Positions 1 to 10,631 are shown, counted from the stretch's first letter. The stretch: 64,000 nt of DNA from Rhopalosiphum padi (GCF_020882245.1 NC_083597.1:58506152-58570151); one strand, 5' to 3'. Made by a program: numbers and translations. Notes: generated by a model from the sequence alone, not told the origin.

Positions 1-1066
1 AATATGGTATACATTTATATTTATTGAAAACTAACGAGTATTACCTAGATTACGATTTAATTTTTTTTTTTTAAAAGATCACTAATTTTTTTTCATATTT
101 TTTTATTAATTTTTGATGACGACCACAGAAAGAAATTAAAAATCCCAAGGGTTTTCCTAGAACTCCTGGTGACCCAAGAAATCACCAGAGGGTAGTGTAA
201 GTACTACGTATGATATGGTTTTAGCTAAGATCTGGGTGAATGACTAAATCGAATTTCAAATGAATTGGTAGTACACGAAAACACTCGTTTCTATGAAAAA
301 GCAAACACTCAATTTTATATTTTTATTACAGTGATACTATAATAAAGACGTCAAATATATTATAATACACTGTACCTATACCTAATAAGTAGGTAGTTAA
401 AATAGTAATTTATGATTAAAAAATACCCACACATTTTTAAATTTATAATAATATGTATTAACTTTTCTAATATTTTATATTTTTGCCATAATAAATCTCA
501 GAGTGAAATGGTGTCACAATCTTCTAAATGACTAAAACTTATGTTATAACATTAATTTTACTACATAATTACTTATAAAAATTAAGTAGTTTCATCTGTT
601 GTTTTTTTCCTACAATGTAGGTATATTGTTCTCATCTGAACAAACGGGTACGACACGATTGCGCGCGGTCCTTATCGGCGGTACCTTTTTAGGCGATATG
701 TTTGCGCGCGCAAACATATAGGTTAACGCCTTAATGGTAAATCCGTTTACCAATTTCAAAGGAATAATCAAACCAAAATTGAAGGAAGAATTACAAAAAA
801 TTGAAAATTTGAATATTGTACACAAACATTATATACAAAATAGCACCATAAAATTTACTTAAGTATTTGGCCATATAATTGGTAATCGGTACGGGGCTTT
901 AAAATTAAATTTAAATATTATATTAAAAGTATTATGTCCACTTTTTTGGATTATTAACTTTTTTTATTTTGTGTTATTTACATAAATTCAATAATATATT
1001 TTTAACGATAATTTTTTTTAAATAATAATTTTTTTTCTTTTATGACAGTATAATAACTTTTTTTTA
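1..1066. other. AT-rich sequence without a supported gene
   Basis: This stretch is AT-rich with short homopolymer runs. The only structured part is about 600-830, which is more GC-rich and holds an open minus-strand frame of about 70 codons beginning at a non-ATG codon, together with the long palindrome listed separately. The composition of 600-830 suggests part of a dispersed repeat, but I could not assign it to a family or find both ends of an element. No earlier enolase exons were found here to match the pseudogene that starts at 1067. Confidence 0.5.
696..719. repeat. Perfect 24-bp palindrome with alternating purine-pyrimidine core
   Basis: The 24 bases at 696-719 equal their own reverse complement. 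The centre is GCGCGCGC flanked by TTT and AAA, so it can form a cruciform, and the CG core is of the Z-DNA-prone type. It sits within the GC-richer island at 600-830 and may be an internal part of a dispersed repeat. Function is unknown. Confidence 0.8.
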
Positions 1067-1584
1067 ATGAGATCTGTAGATACCAAAATCTTAAAAATGT
1101 TATCAAGGCTAAATAGTAAATATGGATTAGATGTTACATTAGTTGGTAATAAAGGTGGGTTTGCACCAAATATTCTTGATAGCAAAGAATGTTTGCGTTT
1201 AATTGAAACAGCTATTAAAAACGCTAGATATATGGGAAAAATTAAAATTGGAATGGACGTTAATGCTTCTGAGTTTCAGTTATAAAGCAATTTATTTTGT
1301 TTAAATGTTTGTATAATACCTTTAATTATGTATAATATGATTTATAGTATGAATTCCAATAACTAATAATTGCAGTGATGGAAAGTACGATTTGGATTTC
1401 AAAAATAAGGTAAATACATACAGAAAAGACAAAAGTCAAATTATCTCAACTGAAGCTTTAACAGACTTTTACAAAGAAATCATTAAAGAATTTCCATTTT
1501 CCAATAATATCAATTATTCAAGATCCATTTGATAAAGATCATTAGGAAGCATGGACTAATTTTACTGCATCCACTGACATCCAG
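1067..1584 (+). pseudogene. Enolase pseudogene fragment, intron-containing
   Basis: Two consecutive exons of enolase (2-phosphoglycerate dehydratase, glycolysis) are recognisable. Exon A (1067-1278) reads through KYGLDVTLVGNKGGFAPN and ends at IGMDVNASEF. An intron follows with GT at 1279 and AG at 1374-1375. Exon B (1376-1584) begins with DGKYDLDF, continues through a segment matching the TEALTDFYKEII region, and later shows QDPFDKDH and EAWTNFTASTDIQ before a GTATAT donor. The copy is dead: in family members the GDEGGFAP segment carries a catalytic glutamate, but here it reads GNKGGFAP. There is a frameshift between EFPF and SIIQDPF, and a TAG stop after DKDH. Upstream and downstream enolase exons are absent. 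Because an intron is kept, this is a truncated genomic duplicate and not a retrocopy. Confidence 0.9.
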
Positions 1585-2554
1585 GTATATTCATCATTAA
1601 TAACATTTTTTTAATATTATATCATTCTTAGTTTCTGAATAAATGTATTTGTATCTGCATAACACGAAATTGTTTGAACATAAAAATAAAAAATAAACCT
1701 ACCAAAAAAATGTTGCAAATGTAATAAACACTAAATAAGTACACAATTTTTATGTATAATGGTACTTATTAAAGTATTTTTTTAAATGGAATTATTCATA
1801 ACATTTATTTGTTTTTACATATCACAAAGTTTTCAATTCTATAACGCCATTTGTGATGTTTCATATTAAATTCTATAAGAAATTCTTATAAATTTTCCTC
1901 GTTGTACTTTCTTTCAGACTGTCCAGCCATCCTCGTGGACCACGGTAAACTCGTTGTCATATTAACCAAGATAATGATAAATCTATTAATAAATATTCAT
2001 TTCGTTTCTATACTTCATGCTTGTTGATTAAACGATATTTTTGTAAAAGATATTTTATTTTTACGAATAATTCGTAAACCACTATGAGTATACCGTATGA
2101 ATTTCTACAACTTTAAGAAAGACGTGTGGAAATTAAAATCATCTTATGGTTTTGATAAATAAAACGGGATTAATATTTCAGCTAATTTTATACTTCCATA
2201 ATATTTTATACTTATTAGAAACATAGAAATCCAACAATCTCATACACATTATATATGGGTATAAAGTGAATAGCCACTGCAAACGTCAAAAATGACATTG
2301 ATACGATTTATTAAGTAATAAGACTAGATATGTTAAAAATCGTAGTTTTATAATTAATTTTAAATTTTACACACTGTAAGTCGTGTCGTGCACAAGTTTA
2401 TTCTGTCACTTTTATATTGCTGCTCTCGAGCTGTTCACAAAGTATTTAGAAATTTTCCGCATTGAAGTCGTCGTGCTTATACCATAATCGCGTTAACAGC
2501 CAGTTATAAGTATTAAGTGCCGCAAATTGGAGTATTCCTGCGATACCGGTTATA
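1585..2554. other. Intergenic, nothing recognised
   Basis: AT-rich sequence follows the enolase fragment. I looked for the next enolase exon (the VVGDDLTV segment) and did not find it. From about 2390 base composition becomes more balanced, leading into the small ORF at 2555. Confidence 0.5.
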
Positions 2555-2812
2555 ATGTATTATAGTTCCCCGTCAGAAAGGTTTGGCAGGAATTCTGCCC
2601 GGCGATTTTATGTTCGTAAACTTATTACCGTATTGTTTGGGGATTCTGGTCGTTTCATAGATTCTATTCGGCGCAAAGATGACTGTGAAAGACTCCTCGA
2701 AGTTTTCGGGAATGATTCATGTACTATGCACATCGTTCACGGATACTGTGACCGTATTAATATTATTATTTTCAAACAAAATTTAACATTTTTTCTAAGA
2801 AAAAAGTTTTAA
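2555..2812 (+). CDS. Weak small ORF, hypothetical 85 aa
   Basis: An ATG-initiated frame of 85 codons begins with MYYSSPSERFGRNSARRF and ends in a lysine-rich tail. Its first 65 codons lie in a locally GC-richer patch (about 2390-2760), and the central part (SGRFIDSIRRKDDCERLLEVF) has a composition unlike the neighbouring random frames, with charged and hydrophobic residues alternating as in an amphipathic helix. I recognise no family. The last 20 codons run into AT-rich sequence and look non-coding, so the true end may be a splice site or the ORF may be a gene remnant or chance. Confidence 0.22.
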   Translation: MYYSSPSERFGRNSARRFYVRKLITVLFGDSGRFIDSIRRKDDCERLLEVFGNDSCTMHIVHGYCDRINIIIFKQNLTFFLRKKF

Positions 2813-4431
2813 CACAAACAATTATATAGTTTACGGAAACAATGACTAAAAATGAAAAAAAAATTAGTACTCTCATAAATAGTGGAAAGGCGTTTTATCG
2901 ACTTATATATTTGTATAGGTACATTAGATAAAATGTTTTCCTCTACACATGGGGCTTATATAATATGCGTGAATTCTGCAATATAATAATATTTTAGTTC
3001 ATATTAAGTCGTCACCGTAGGTTGGGTCTAAGCGAAATTTGCCTGCACTGTAGCTATTACACATTCGTCCGCAAAACCATTTTTACAGATTTTCATAATT
3101 ATTATATGACTTTGGGTGTAACGCGTAGACGTTTTAAACACGTATTATTGGCACATTTTGAATTATCGTGACACCCGATCTGATCGCTATATAGACAAAA
3201 AATTCAGACCTACAAATGAAATGATATCCGTTACGCATGTCGGACTAGATCTGTATAACTTTGTGTTAGACTAAAACAGCCGAATGAAACTTGCAATCGT
3301 AAATCATAATGTTATATCCAATATTACGACATTAAATTATTGGTTTTTAAATCATGTGAATATCTATTTAGAATTTTGAAGGCCCACGAAAAATGTTCAG
3401 ATTCCTAATGTGGCCCTTCAAAAATATTAAATGGTGACCCCTGGTTTATTGCGATGTTAATGTATAGCTTCAAGTAAAGGCGCATCGATTAAATATCAAG
3501 GTACAGTGGTGTAGGTAAACTTTTGCACGTCGTCGGCACTCGTAAATTTTACGAACGGACAAAAGAACGAGTGTTGGTGGTCTACAGACCTGCTGTGTAG
3601 TGAAATACTCCACCTAAGATATGTATTATTACCTATATAATAGAATACAAGACATTAGTAGTGTAAACAGTTTGGTGTCCCAAAGTGAAATACGAACGAT
3701 ATGTGGTTGGTTGAATTAAGAATAATATTATAATACGGTGAATTGATAGATCTCCGCAAATGTGAATTATTATATTAAATTCGACGATTGTATTATATAA
3801 TATATGAGTTATTAAATGAAAAGATAAAGTAAAAGAGTAATCACAAAATCATCTACGTCATATACACATTAGGTTAAGAAATTAAAAATCGTCGGTAATT
3901 TTTCGAAATTTAAATACTTTGCTAAATAAACAAACAACAACGACGTCCAAACATTCGCGTTGTCATGATGTTGTATTTTCGTTGCTAATCAATTGATCGG
4001 AAATGGTTCATAGATGATATAATTATATAGCCCGCGGGAACATATTGTATAATAAACTAAACTCACTGACTTTACATAACTACTTAAGTTAAAGTCTGTT
4101 AAGATAATTTAAGTAGTAATAGTGTTATTTAAAACGTTTCCACGTACAGTTCAATCGAGAGAAATGAAATATTATTATAATTTAAGAATAAAACACCTAA
4201 AAGTACATTACAAATCAAAATCGCCGTTTTTTAAATATTATATCTATACTGGCCGATTAGATACTCGCTGGCTAGTATAATAAACACATCGCAACACCCG
4301 TCGTCAGGGAAATGATCGAAATTCCAGCGCCGATAGCGGACGAAACATATGCCGAGCTCAGTTGCGTTCCATCAGTCCTAAAAGTCGTACCTAACTAATT
4401 AACTGTTCTCTATCAAATCGTTATCGATAAT
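2813..4431. other. Intergenic with one transposon relic
   Basis: Mostly AT-rich non-coding sequence. The only recognised piece is the hAT end at about 3376-3443. Base composition becomes more balanced after about 4240, just before the ORF at 4432, and this part may hold its promoter and 5' untranslated region. Confidence 0.5.
3376..3443. mobile_element. hAT-type transposon end relic
   Basis: Read on the minus strand from 3443, the sequence starts CAGGGGTCACCATTTAA and soon contains GAAGGGCCACATT and later CGTGGGCC. A CAGGGGTC start followed by repeated GGGCC words is typical of the termini of many hAT elements. No partner terminus or 8-bp target duplication was found, so this is a truncated remnant. 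Confidence 0.5.
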
Positions 4432-4944
4432 ATGGCACTCGACACGTCCGTTTGTTTTGTGAAGTTGGAGTTAGTGAACGACGGACTCGAAGTAGTCGAT
4501 GAGTTCGACGTAGCGTTGCATGTGGTGCGCGCATTAGACGCCATAAAAACTATGATAGTGGAAAGGATAGAACGAGAATGCGGCGGATTTGGCGACATCA
4601 ACACGTATATGTCGGATACAATTGTAGTTGAGATTCTGCAAATCGGGTCTGGCGGAGACGTGGTCGATAGACCGGAGGATTTGCAGGATACCGCGGAGGT
4701 GCAGGCCGAAGACGATCCGCTGCCGTCGGAGTACATCGACAGCTACGATGTGGACTGCCCGGTGGCGATTCGAGAGTTGGGCGAGGAGGTGAGTGTCCTG
4801 GCAGGTTTGCCAGCTCCGCACGCGGCCGCCACAGACGAAAGCGTCGGCGTCGACCCGTCGCCGCGCAGAAAGCGTTTTTTCGCATCTGCGTGGCGGCGGA
4901 TCAGACGCACCGCTCTTCGTCTGTGCTGCAGTTGCGTGCGTTGA
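4432..4944 (+). CDS. Orphan ORF, 170 aa, basic cysteine-rich C-terminus
   Basis: This ATG-initiated frame (ATG preceded by GATAAT, followed by G) opens a GC-rich block in an AT-rich neighbourhood. Residues 1-60 (MALDTSVCFVKLELVNDG onward) form a mixed amphipathic region. Residues about 75-120 are strongly acidic (PEDLQDTAEVQAEDDPLP). The last 30 residues are strongly basic and end RRTALRLCCSCVR, with arginine and aromatic residues next to a CCSC cluster, as in tails that bind membranes through lipidated cysteines. I recognise no family. A consensus donor (GAG|GTGAGT) lies inside the frame at 4789, after IRELGEE, and a second (CAG|GTAAGG) lies at 5015 after the stop. The gene may therefore be spliced, with the basic tail either real or intronic. 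Overlapping frames on both strands in the GC-rich block are shadows. Confidence 0.45.
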   Translation: MALDTSVCFVKLELVNDGLEVVDEFDVALHVVRALDAIKTMIVERIERECGGFGDINTYMSDTIVVEILQIGSGGDVVDRPEDLQDTAEVQAEDDPLPSEYIDSYDVDCPVAIRELGEEVSVLAGLPAPHAAATDESVGVDPSPRRKRFFASAWRRIRRTALRLCCSCVR

Positions 4945-5850
4945 GACGGCGTCCGCAGGCACCGCCCCTCCCCGCGCCACCGAAGACGTCGGCGGGACGA
5001 CGGTTCGAAATCAGGTAAGGGGGGGGGGGATACGAGACAGAGCACGGACGGTGCGCGGCGGTATGTCGCCCGAGCACGTTTTCCGGCCACTCGCGGACGG
5101 GCGGGTGTCGCGGGCGTCGCGAGTCCGGCCGTCGATGCGGCCGATCACCGCGGCGGTATGGCGGGCGCCCGACGGCTTTCGGTCCGTGTGCGGAACGATG
5201 GTGGACGTTGACGACGGCGAACGGCTAGCGGTACCGGCGTGGGCAACGATCCCGCCCCGGCGGTACACCCTGTCAGACGGCGGCACTGCGGTCGACGACT
5301 CGTCACGACGCAGGCGGCGGAGACTTGTTGGCACCGGGTGAGAGACGATTGTTTTGAGCCAGGAACACGGACGTCAGCGGCGCCGGACCCGTGGAGACTG
5401 TGCGTTTCACAGGATCCGGTGGCGCGCGACTCCGCGGCTGTCACCGCCGGTGGACAGACGCGGCCGACAACGGGAAACGCCAGCGGCGGGGGGGGAGAGC
5501 ATCACTCTTCTTTTCGTCGCGAGGCGAACCGGAGCCGGCCGGGTCGCGTCCACCCGGTGGCCGCCGATTCCGCAGGCTCAAATATTCTTCGCTCGCCCCG
5601 TGCCGGTTTGGTGTCCGTCGCTCGTCCGACAGTCGCCGTCCGCACCGCCGTCTGACGCGCGCACGACATCGCGCACTAGCCGCTCGCCGTCAACCATCGC
5701 TCCCGCGGGCCGAAGCTGTCGGGCCTCGCCTTGCCGTCCAGTGGTCGTCGCATCGTGCGGCCGAGCGAAACGATCTCGTGACACTCGTCTGTTCGTGGGC
5801 CGGTCGGAAAACGTCGCGGAGGCGACCAGTGGCCTTTTATAGTACATTGC
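4945..5850. other. GC/CpG-rich block downstream of the orphan ORF
   Basis: This GC- and CpG-rich block keeps all six frames open by composition alone, so the long overlapping frames here are not evidence for proteins. It begins near a good splice donor at 5015 and ends abruptly at about 5850 in pyrimidine-rich, AT-rich sequence. It is most simply a CpG island with untranslated or intronic sequence of the 4432 gene. Confidence 0.4.
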
Positions 5851-6029
5851 TTTTTTGCACCCAATCGCCATCTCGTATCCCCCCCCCTTGCCTGATTTCG
5901 TGTCGTCCTGTCGACGTTTTTTTTTTGTTTTCATCTTTGTTATTTGTTTATTATCATTTCATGTTTTTTCTGGTATTGTTCTTATTCAAAATTCAATTCT
6001 TTTTTCCTTCATATTTTTTCCTACATTGT

Positions 6030-6265
6030 TAGCCCATATGGCAAATTTTTTTCCCGGAATTTTTTTTTTTATAACTCATTCGTTCAACTTTTCTACTCAT
6101 CAAAATTGTTTATACCGTTTTGTACACTGTTTTATTTATCAAAACGTGTTACCTATATCTACTGTTGGCCCATATGGCAAGTTTTTTCTGAAATTAATTT
6201 GTGTTTCATTTGTTTACACTTTTTTTATAATCAAAATGTATAATGTTGTTAGCCTTTTAGGCGAG
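6030..6265. repeat. Degenerate repeats with GCCCATATGGCAA core
   Basis: A core word occurs three times in the same orientation: TTAGCCCATATGGCAAATTT at about 6031, TTGGCCCATATGGCAAGTTT at about 6164, and a diverged TTAGCCTTTTAGGCGAGCTT at about 6247. Each is followed by a T-rich run, and the spacers share TCAAAA-type words. The CCATATGG core is itself palindromic. Copies are decayed; no function is evident. Confidence 0.5.
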
Positions 6266-6550
6266 CTTTTTTGTTATTAAAATATGAATAAATTGAAAAT
6301 CATATTTACACAATGAATTACTGTTTTATATTTTATTTATGAGTATATAAATTAATTATTAAAAATTAACGACTTATAAAATCGTTAAAAAATGTTCAAA
6401 GCTTATTTCAAGATATATTTAAAAGAAACGGCAGCAAAATAGGTTCAACAATTAGTAGTTAGAATCATCGAGAAGAACACTACTTGTAAGAATACACCGG
6501 GAAGACTGAGAAAAATAAGCAACTAGATATATATAAATACTAAAGAGTAT

Positions 6551-6558
6551 TGTAGCAG
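6551..6558. repeat. Left target-site duplication of the 4.07-kb hAT element
   Basis: The 8 bases TGTAGCAG lie directly before the element terminus and recur at 10632-10639 directly after the other terminus. Eight-base duplications are the hallmark of hAT transposition. Confidence 0.92.
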
Positions 6559-7120
6559 CAGTGCTTGAATTGTGGGTGGTCGTGGGGGGGACGGAGTCTT
6601 TATTTTATTTTTTAGCATACCCCTTTTATTTATTTGAAACGGAACGCTGGAAACGCAACATCTGATGTAGTGAATTTGTAAATCATCATTTTTTTCTGAT
6701 GCAAAATATATCTATAACCTATAGTCATAATATTTGTATATTTGTATCGACTATGAAAAAAAAAATTGGTTAATAATAATGGGTAATTAATATAATCAAT
6801 CGGTAGGCTGCGGCGACCACACCTAGACCTTTTTTCTTTGCGACCGCTGCGATCCTATAGATATTGTGAACGTGACTATTTTTCACTTTTATTATAATAA
6901 TATATAAAAGAAGAAGATGTCAAATCTATGAGTGTTTTTTCAACAAATTTTACACTAATTCGCTTTTAACATCGATTGGCCACAGTTGAGTTAATTGCAC
7001 ATTTTTTATAGGAAATCTATAGAAAAAAATATTCATAACTAGGTGTTTATAAATAATAAACTTAACTAAATGAACGTGGATATATATGTATTACTAAAAA
7101 AGATCTTGTATAATAGACAA

Positions 7121-7655
7121 CAGTGGCGGTTTATCCCAAATATTGGCCTGTGTGCAAAACTAAAAAAAGGCCCCTCTCCTATACATCTTTTTATTCTAAA
7201 TAATATATATTTTATTTTTTATTTTTATTTTATTATTATAAACGGACGTGAGTCATTAACAATTTTTGTGTGTTTACATGGTAATAATAATACATTATAT
7301 AGTTATAATTTACAAATATAGACAAGAGTATTAAAAGAATAAATAACAGCAAAGAAAGAAAAAGGGCGAGACATGCTAAACAAAATCAAAGATAATGGAA
7401 TTACCCGCAGCCATTAGGATATTTGAAGGACAATATATACATTTATATTTTATTACAGTGATATACTAATATCAGATTGAGAAAATGAGAACCATTTGAA
7501 ATTGAAAACAATGTTTTTTACTTTTTCGTACATAACTTCGTACCTATTTATTTAATTTTTTTTTTTTATTTGTAGAACATTGAGCAATAATAGGCCCCCT
7601 GAACCGAGGGCCCGCGGCATTTGCACACATTGCACACATGTATGACACGTCACTG
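7121..7655. mobile_element. Nested hAT MITE, 535 bp
   Basis: The left terminus is CAGTGGCGGTTTATCCC and the right terminus, read inward, is CAGTGACGTGTCATACA. Both are flanked by the perfect 8-bp duplication ATAGACAA (7113-7120 and 7656-7663). Subterminal parts share GTGTGCAAA and GGCCCC words. It lies inside the larger hAT element, so it inserted later. No coding capacity. Confidence 0.9.
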
Positions 7656-7663
7656 ATAGACAA

Positions 7664-9100
7664 TTATTATACGTTACAAAGTTACAAACACTACCAAAAA
7701 AAATAAATAAATTAACGTTTTCGTAATGTGTACAATGTTTCGAACAGATTCGTATGTCATTCAACGACGTCACAGCCACCGAATAATCGGATCAGAACCG
7801 AATCGCACGCGTTGTCAAGATCATTACAGCGGCACACGAGACGGGCAGCTCAAACGAGAGCGATGATACACCCGTAACGCGGAACTCTGACGAGTCACTG
7901 GAACTGTGCCATATGCTCGCTAGATCCGACTTGTCATTTCTGCGGAACGTAACCCGCCGTAGCTCTGCGCATATGTCAACAATGACGATAACGCACAGGG
8001 AAACGGGGTTTTACGAATATACGTTCTGTTTGGGAAACATACTTGAACACTTACGAATAACGTATTCCTACGAATGACTGTTTATAACACGGAAACAGAA
8101 AAATAAAATATGCATTAGCGCAAGTATTTAATACAGAGATGTGAAAATCAGTGTTCGCGCAAATGCAACAAACCAACCACTTACGCACTGCCCGAACGGT
8201 GTCACTTATATTATAGGCCACGGTCGAATTTTGTTTGGCATACCAGAGCTTGAGCTAAGGAAATGTTAGAGCTGCGAATAGGTATGAATAAAATCACTAC
8301 TTACGAAATAATACGAGTACAAGCAATGTAATGTACAGGCAACATAATATGTTAAAGATCAAAAAATATAGATACCCGATGCCTTCCCTAATCGCGCAAG
8401 TCTGCCCGGGGTAGGTCTTGCTGCGACGGAGGACAGACAGTGAATGGCAATGCTGGTCGTCTCGCCGGGCCTTTTATACCCGATTCATTAGCGATTACTC
8501 AGGACCGGTATCGTGTTCTGTGACAGATAACAAGAAACCGTAGAAACCTCAATAGTGCGATCGCCGATAAATGCACAATTTAAATAAAAGTTATTATAAG
8601 AATAAAATAATTATAATGATAATAAAAATAGTAATATTAATAATAATAATAAGATTAGGAATAAGAATAATTAAAATGGTAATATTAAAAAGTAAAAGAA
8701 GAATCTAGAACCTTATCCGTGCATCTCCCCCACACCGAACGGAAAAAATGTCCCCTCTCGGACAAAATATTAAAAGTTAAAATATTTAACAATTATTTAT
8801 TATGTACAAACTTTTCACGGGATTTTAAAACTTTTCCAGAGTTTTTTCCAACCCGTGCTTTTCGTATTCGCGTAGTTTGCGTCTTTTGAAAGCCGCGCGT
8901 ATACACGATTTTTTATCCGTTAGCGTTCGTATAGCAGTTGCGATCGCGGTAACGAGTACGACCGCCGACGACCGCGACAGTCCCCCGGACGTTTTTCTTC
9001 GTTCTTTTTATTTTCGTACATAGGATCGCGAACGCCGATCGATGTACGTGATATTTATTCTATTGTTATTGCTTAAATGTACACGATTATAATATACGTT
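7664..9100. other. GC-richer patch inside the hAT element, unidentified
   Basis: From about 7750 to 8560 and again 8700-9050, composition rises well above that of the surrounding element and includes many CpG dinucleotides, but no frame is convincing. The minus strand contains a TATA-box arrangement listed separately. The patch could be a long terminal repeat or a captured promoter region; I could not find paired TG...CA boundaries with a short target duplication. Confidence 0.35.
8400..8482 (-). promoter_or_regulatory. Candidate TATA core promoter, minus strand
   Basis: Read on the minus strand, GGGTATAAAAGGCCCGG occurs at about 8481-8465. It is followed about 25-35 bases later by CATTGCCATTCACTGTC, which contains TCACT initiator-like words, and then by a GC-richer leader. 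TATAAAAG with an initiator at this spacing fits an insect core promoter. It lies inside a transposon, so it may drive a lost transposon gene or belong to an embedded long terminal repeat. Confidence 0.4.
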
Positions 9101-9513
9101 TGATTCGAAGCCCTATTGTCGATGGTACAATACTGTTTTTTTTTTATTCAATAAATTGTATTATATATTTATATTATTTTTGTTGTTCTCGGTAGCTACA
9201 CTTTTACGTCATATACTTATATCTTCAACCACGGGTTGTGCTGTATACCATAAAAGCATTCCTCGACGACGTTTGTGTCCCACAATATACTGTATTCATG
9301 TACATGGGTGTATTGGTGTATCGTGTATATGTTACGGGCAAAGTATACAATTTGGGCGTTGTATATAATGGCCTTCGTATATTGGGCAATGTATATAATA
9401 TAATATTTAAAAGAAAAGTATTGCCAAAATATAACGAATACAATATAATATTTATACTATAATATTTTTTATTTATGTTATTAGAAAATAAAATTTTATT
9501 TTTTATTTTTACA

Positions 9514-10060
9514 TCACTTATTTTCGCAAGTATTGCTTTGGTGGCATTTAGATGTGCATAGCCGCTCAGCTGCTTTACACTTGCACTTCCGTGTTTTACA
9601 TTTTTGTACACATGTACATCGGTCGTAGCCCTGACCACCCAAATTAGAAAATTTCCGTGCCGTATCACGGAGTGAAATTTTGGTTTGTGGCACATCATTG
9701 ACTTCTAGAAATTTTTTTTTGCAAATCACAAATTGGTTCCTACTGTATAAAGTCGAAAGATGACCTTCCTTAGTCCCAATTTCGTACATATTATTGTTAA
9801 CTGCAAATATATAATACATTTATTTTATTATTTTATCTGGAATTTTAATAATACAAGTAAAATGTTTGTAGTCACCCGAAAGAATATAACTCCAATAATG
9901 TTTCTAAAATCACTACGGGCCCTATCGACGTCTGGAATCTTAATCGTCACTGACTGACCTATTTCACCGGGACAGAATCGATTCTCAGAAGCTTGAACTT
10001 TTAATTTTTTAAGCGATTCAGTTTTATTATCACGAATAGATTTTATTCTTAAAGGTATAG
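9514..10060 (-). pseudogene. KRBA2-like gene, C-terminal pseudogene fragment
   Basis: On the minus strand the first part (about 10060-9870) reads LKKLKVQASENRFCPGEIG, then the family signature IKIPDVDRARSDFRNIIGVI. A second part in another frame (9819-9514) continues YEIGTKEGHLSTLYSRNQF, then SLRDTARKFSNLGGQGYDRC and a closing cysteine cluster of the form CxC-x3-C-x4-CxC-x6-C-x3-CH-x4-C, with a final NK and stop. This matches the C-terminus of KRAB-A-domain-containing-2-like proteins, which descend from a transposon integrase and are abundant in aphid genomes. The integrase core is missing and the frame is broken near 9820-9860, so it is a remnant. Confidence 0.75.
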
Positions 10061-10164
10061 CTAAAATAAAACAAATATGTGGATTGCCCCATTGTAAGAA
10101 AACCGATAAGAACAAATGAAAAAATACACTAACTAATCCAAATTTACAAATAATAATCATTGTT

Positions 10165-10342
10165 TAATCTGGCTTTGATATACGAAATCAGGACTAAGGA
10201 AGGTCGTCTTTCAACTTTATACAGTAGAAACCAATTTATGATTTGCAAAGAAAAATTATGCGACTATACACATCAAAATGCCACCAAAGCAGTACCTGCG
10301 AAAATAAGTGATGTAAAAATAAAAAATAAAAAGTTTTTGTAG
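10165..10342 (+). pseudogene. Second, inverted KRBA2-like fragment with internal deletion
   Basis: The plus strand reads YEIRTKEGRLSTLYSRNQF and MICKEKL, matching the same segment of the minus-strand fragment at 9514-9819, then jumps directly to the nucleotide sequence that encodes the last cysteine motif (CTATACACATCAAAATGCC versus CTATGCACATCTAAATGCC). The part encoding most of the cysteine cluster is deleted. The two fragments form an inverted repeat about 350 bp apart inside the hAT element. Confidence 0.7.
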
Positions 10343-10631
10343 GTGTATTGATGAGTTATTATAATAACATGTTATATATCTTTATAAATCGTAATTTAAA
10401 TTATAATGTCATTGGATGATGTGTTATAAATAAATAAGTGTTTCTTTATTTTAAAATATTTTTATATAATAAATGTAACGATTTTTGGGGATTATGGGTG
10501 GCTGAAGATGATGTGGGGGCCGGGGGGGGCTTTACTCCGCACAGTAATGTGATATTGAATTTTGTGTGGAACGCTCGTTAATCCAACATCCACTGAGTCC
10601 CCCTTCTAGTTTTTTCCTAAATCAAGCACTG

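Larger units (their letters stand above)
6559..10631. mobile_element. hAT-superfamily element, 4073 bp, non-autonomous
   Basis: The left terminus reads CAGTGCTTGAATTG and the right terminus, read inward on the minus strand, CAGTGCTTGATTTAG, giving 10-12 bp inverted repeats. The flanks are a perfect 8-bp duplication, TGTAGCAG. Subterminal sequence on both sides contains G-runs followed by GGAC and GGAACGCT-like words. The uninterrupted target is preserved in tandem copy B near 11336 (TGTAGCAGCAGTTGAATG), which confirms both ends. No hAT transposase (DDE or BED-finger protein) can be read inside. Instead the element carries a nested MITE, a promoter-like patch and two fragments of a KRBA2-like gene, so it must have been moved by a transposase supplied in trans or has lost its own gene. 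Confidence 0.92.

Noticed and set aside
5391..6032. 213-codon plus-strand frame and several overlapping frames at 5.0-5.9 kb
   Set aside because: All frames on both strands are open because of GC richness, and this one runs into a T-rich, phenylalanine-rich tail. No family likeness.
9225..9698. 157-codon minus-strand frame overlapping the KRBA2-like fragment
   Set aside because: It is in a different frame from the recognisable KRBA2-like residues and is a shadow.
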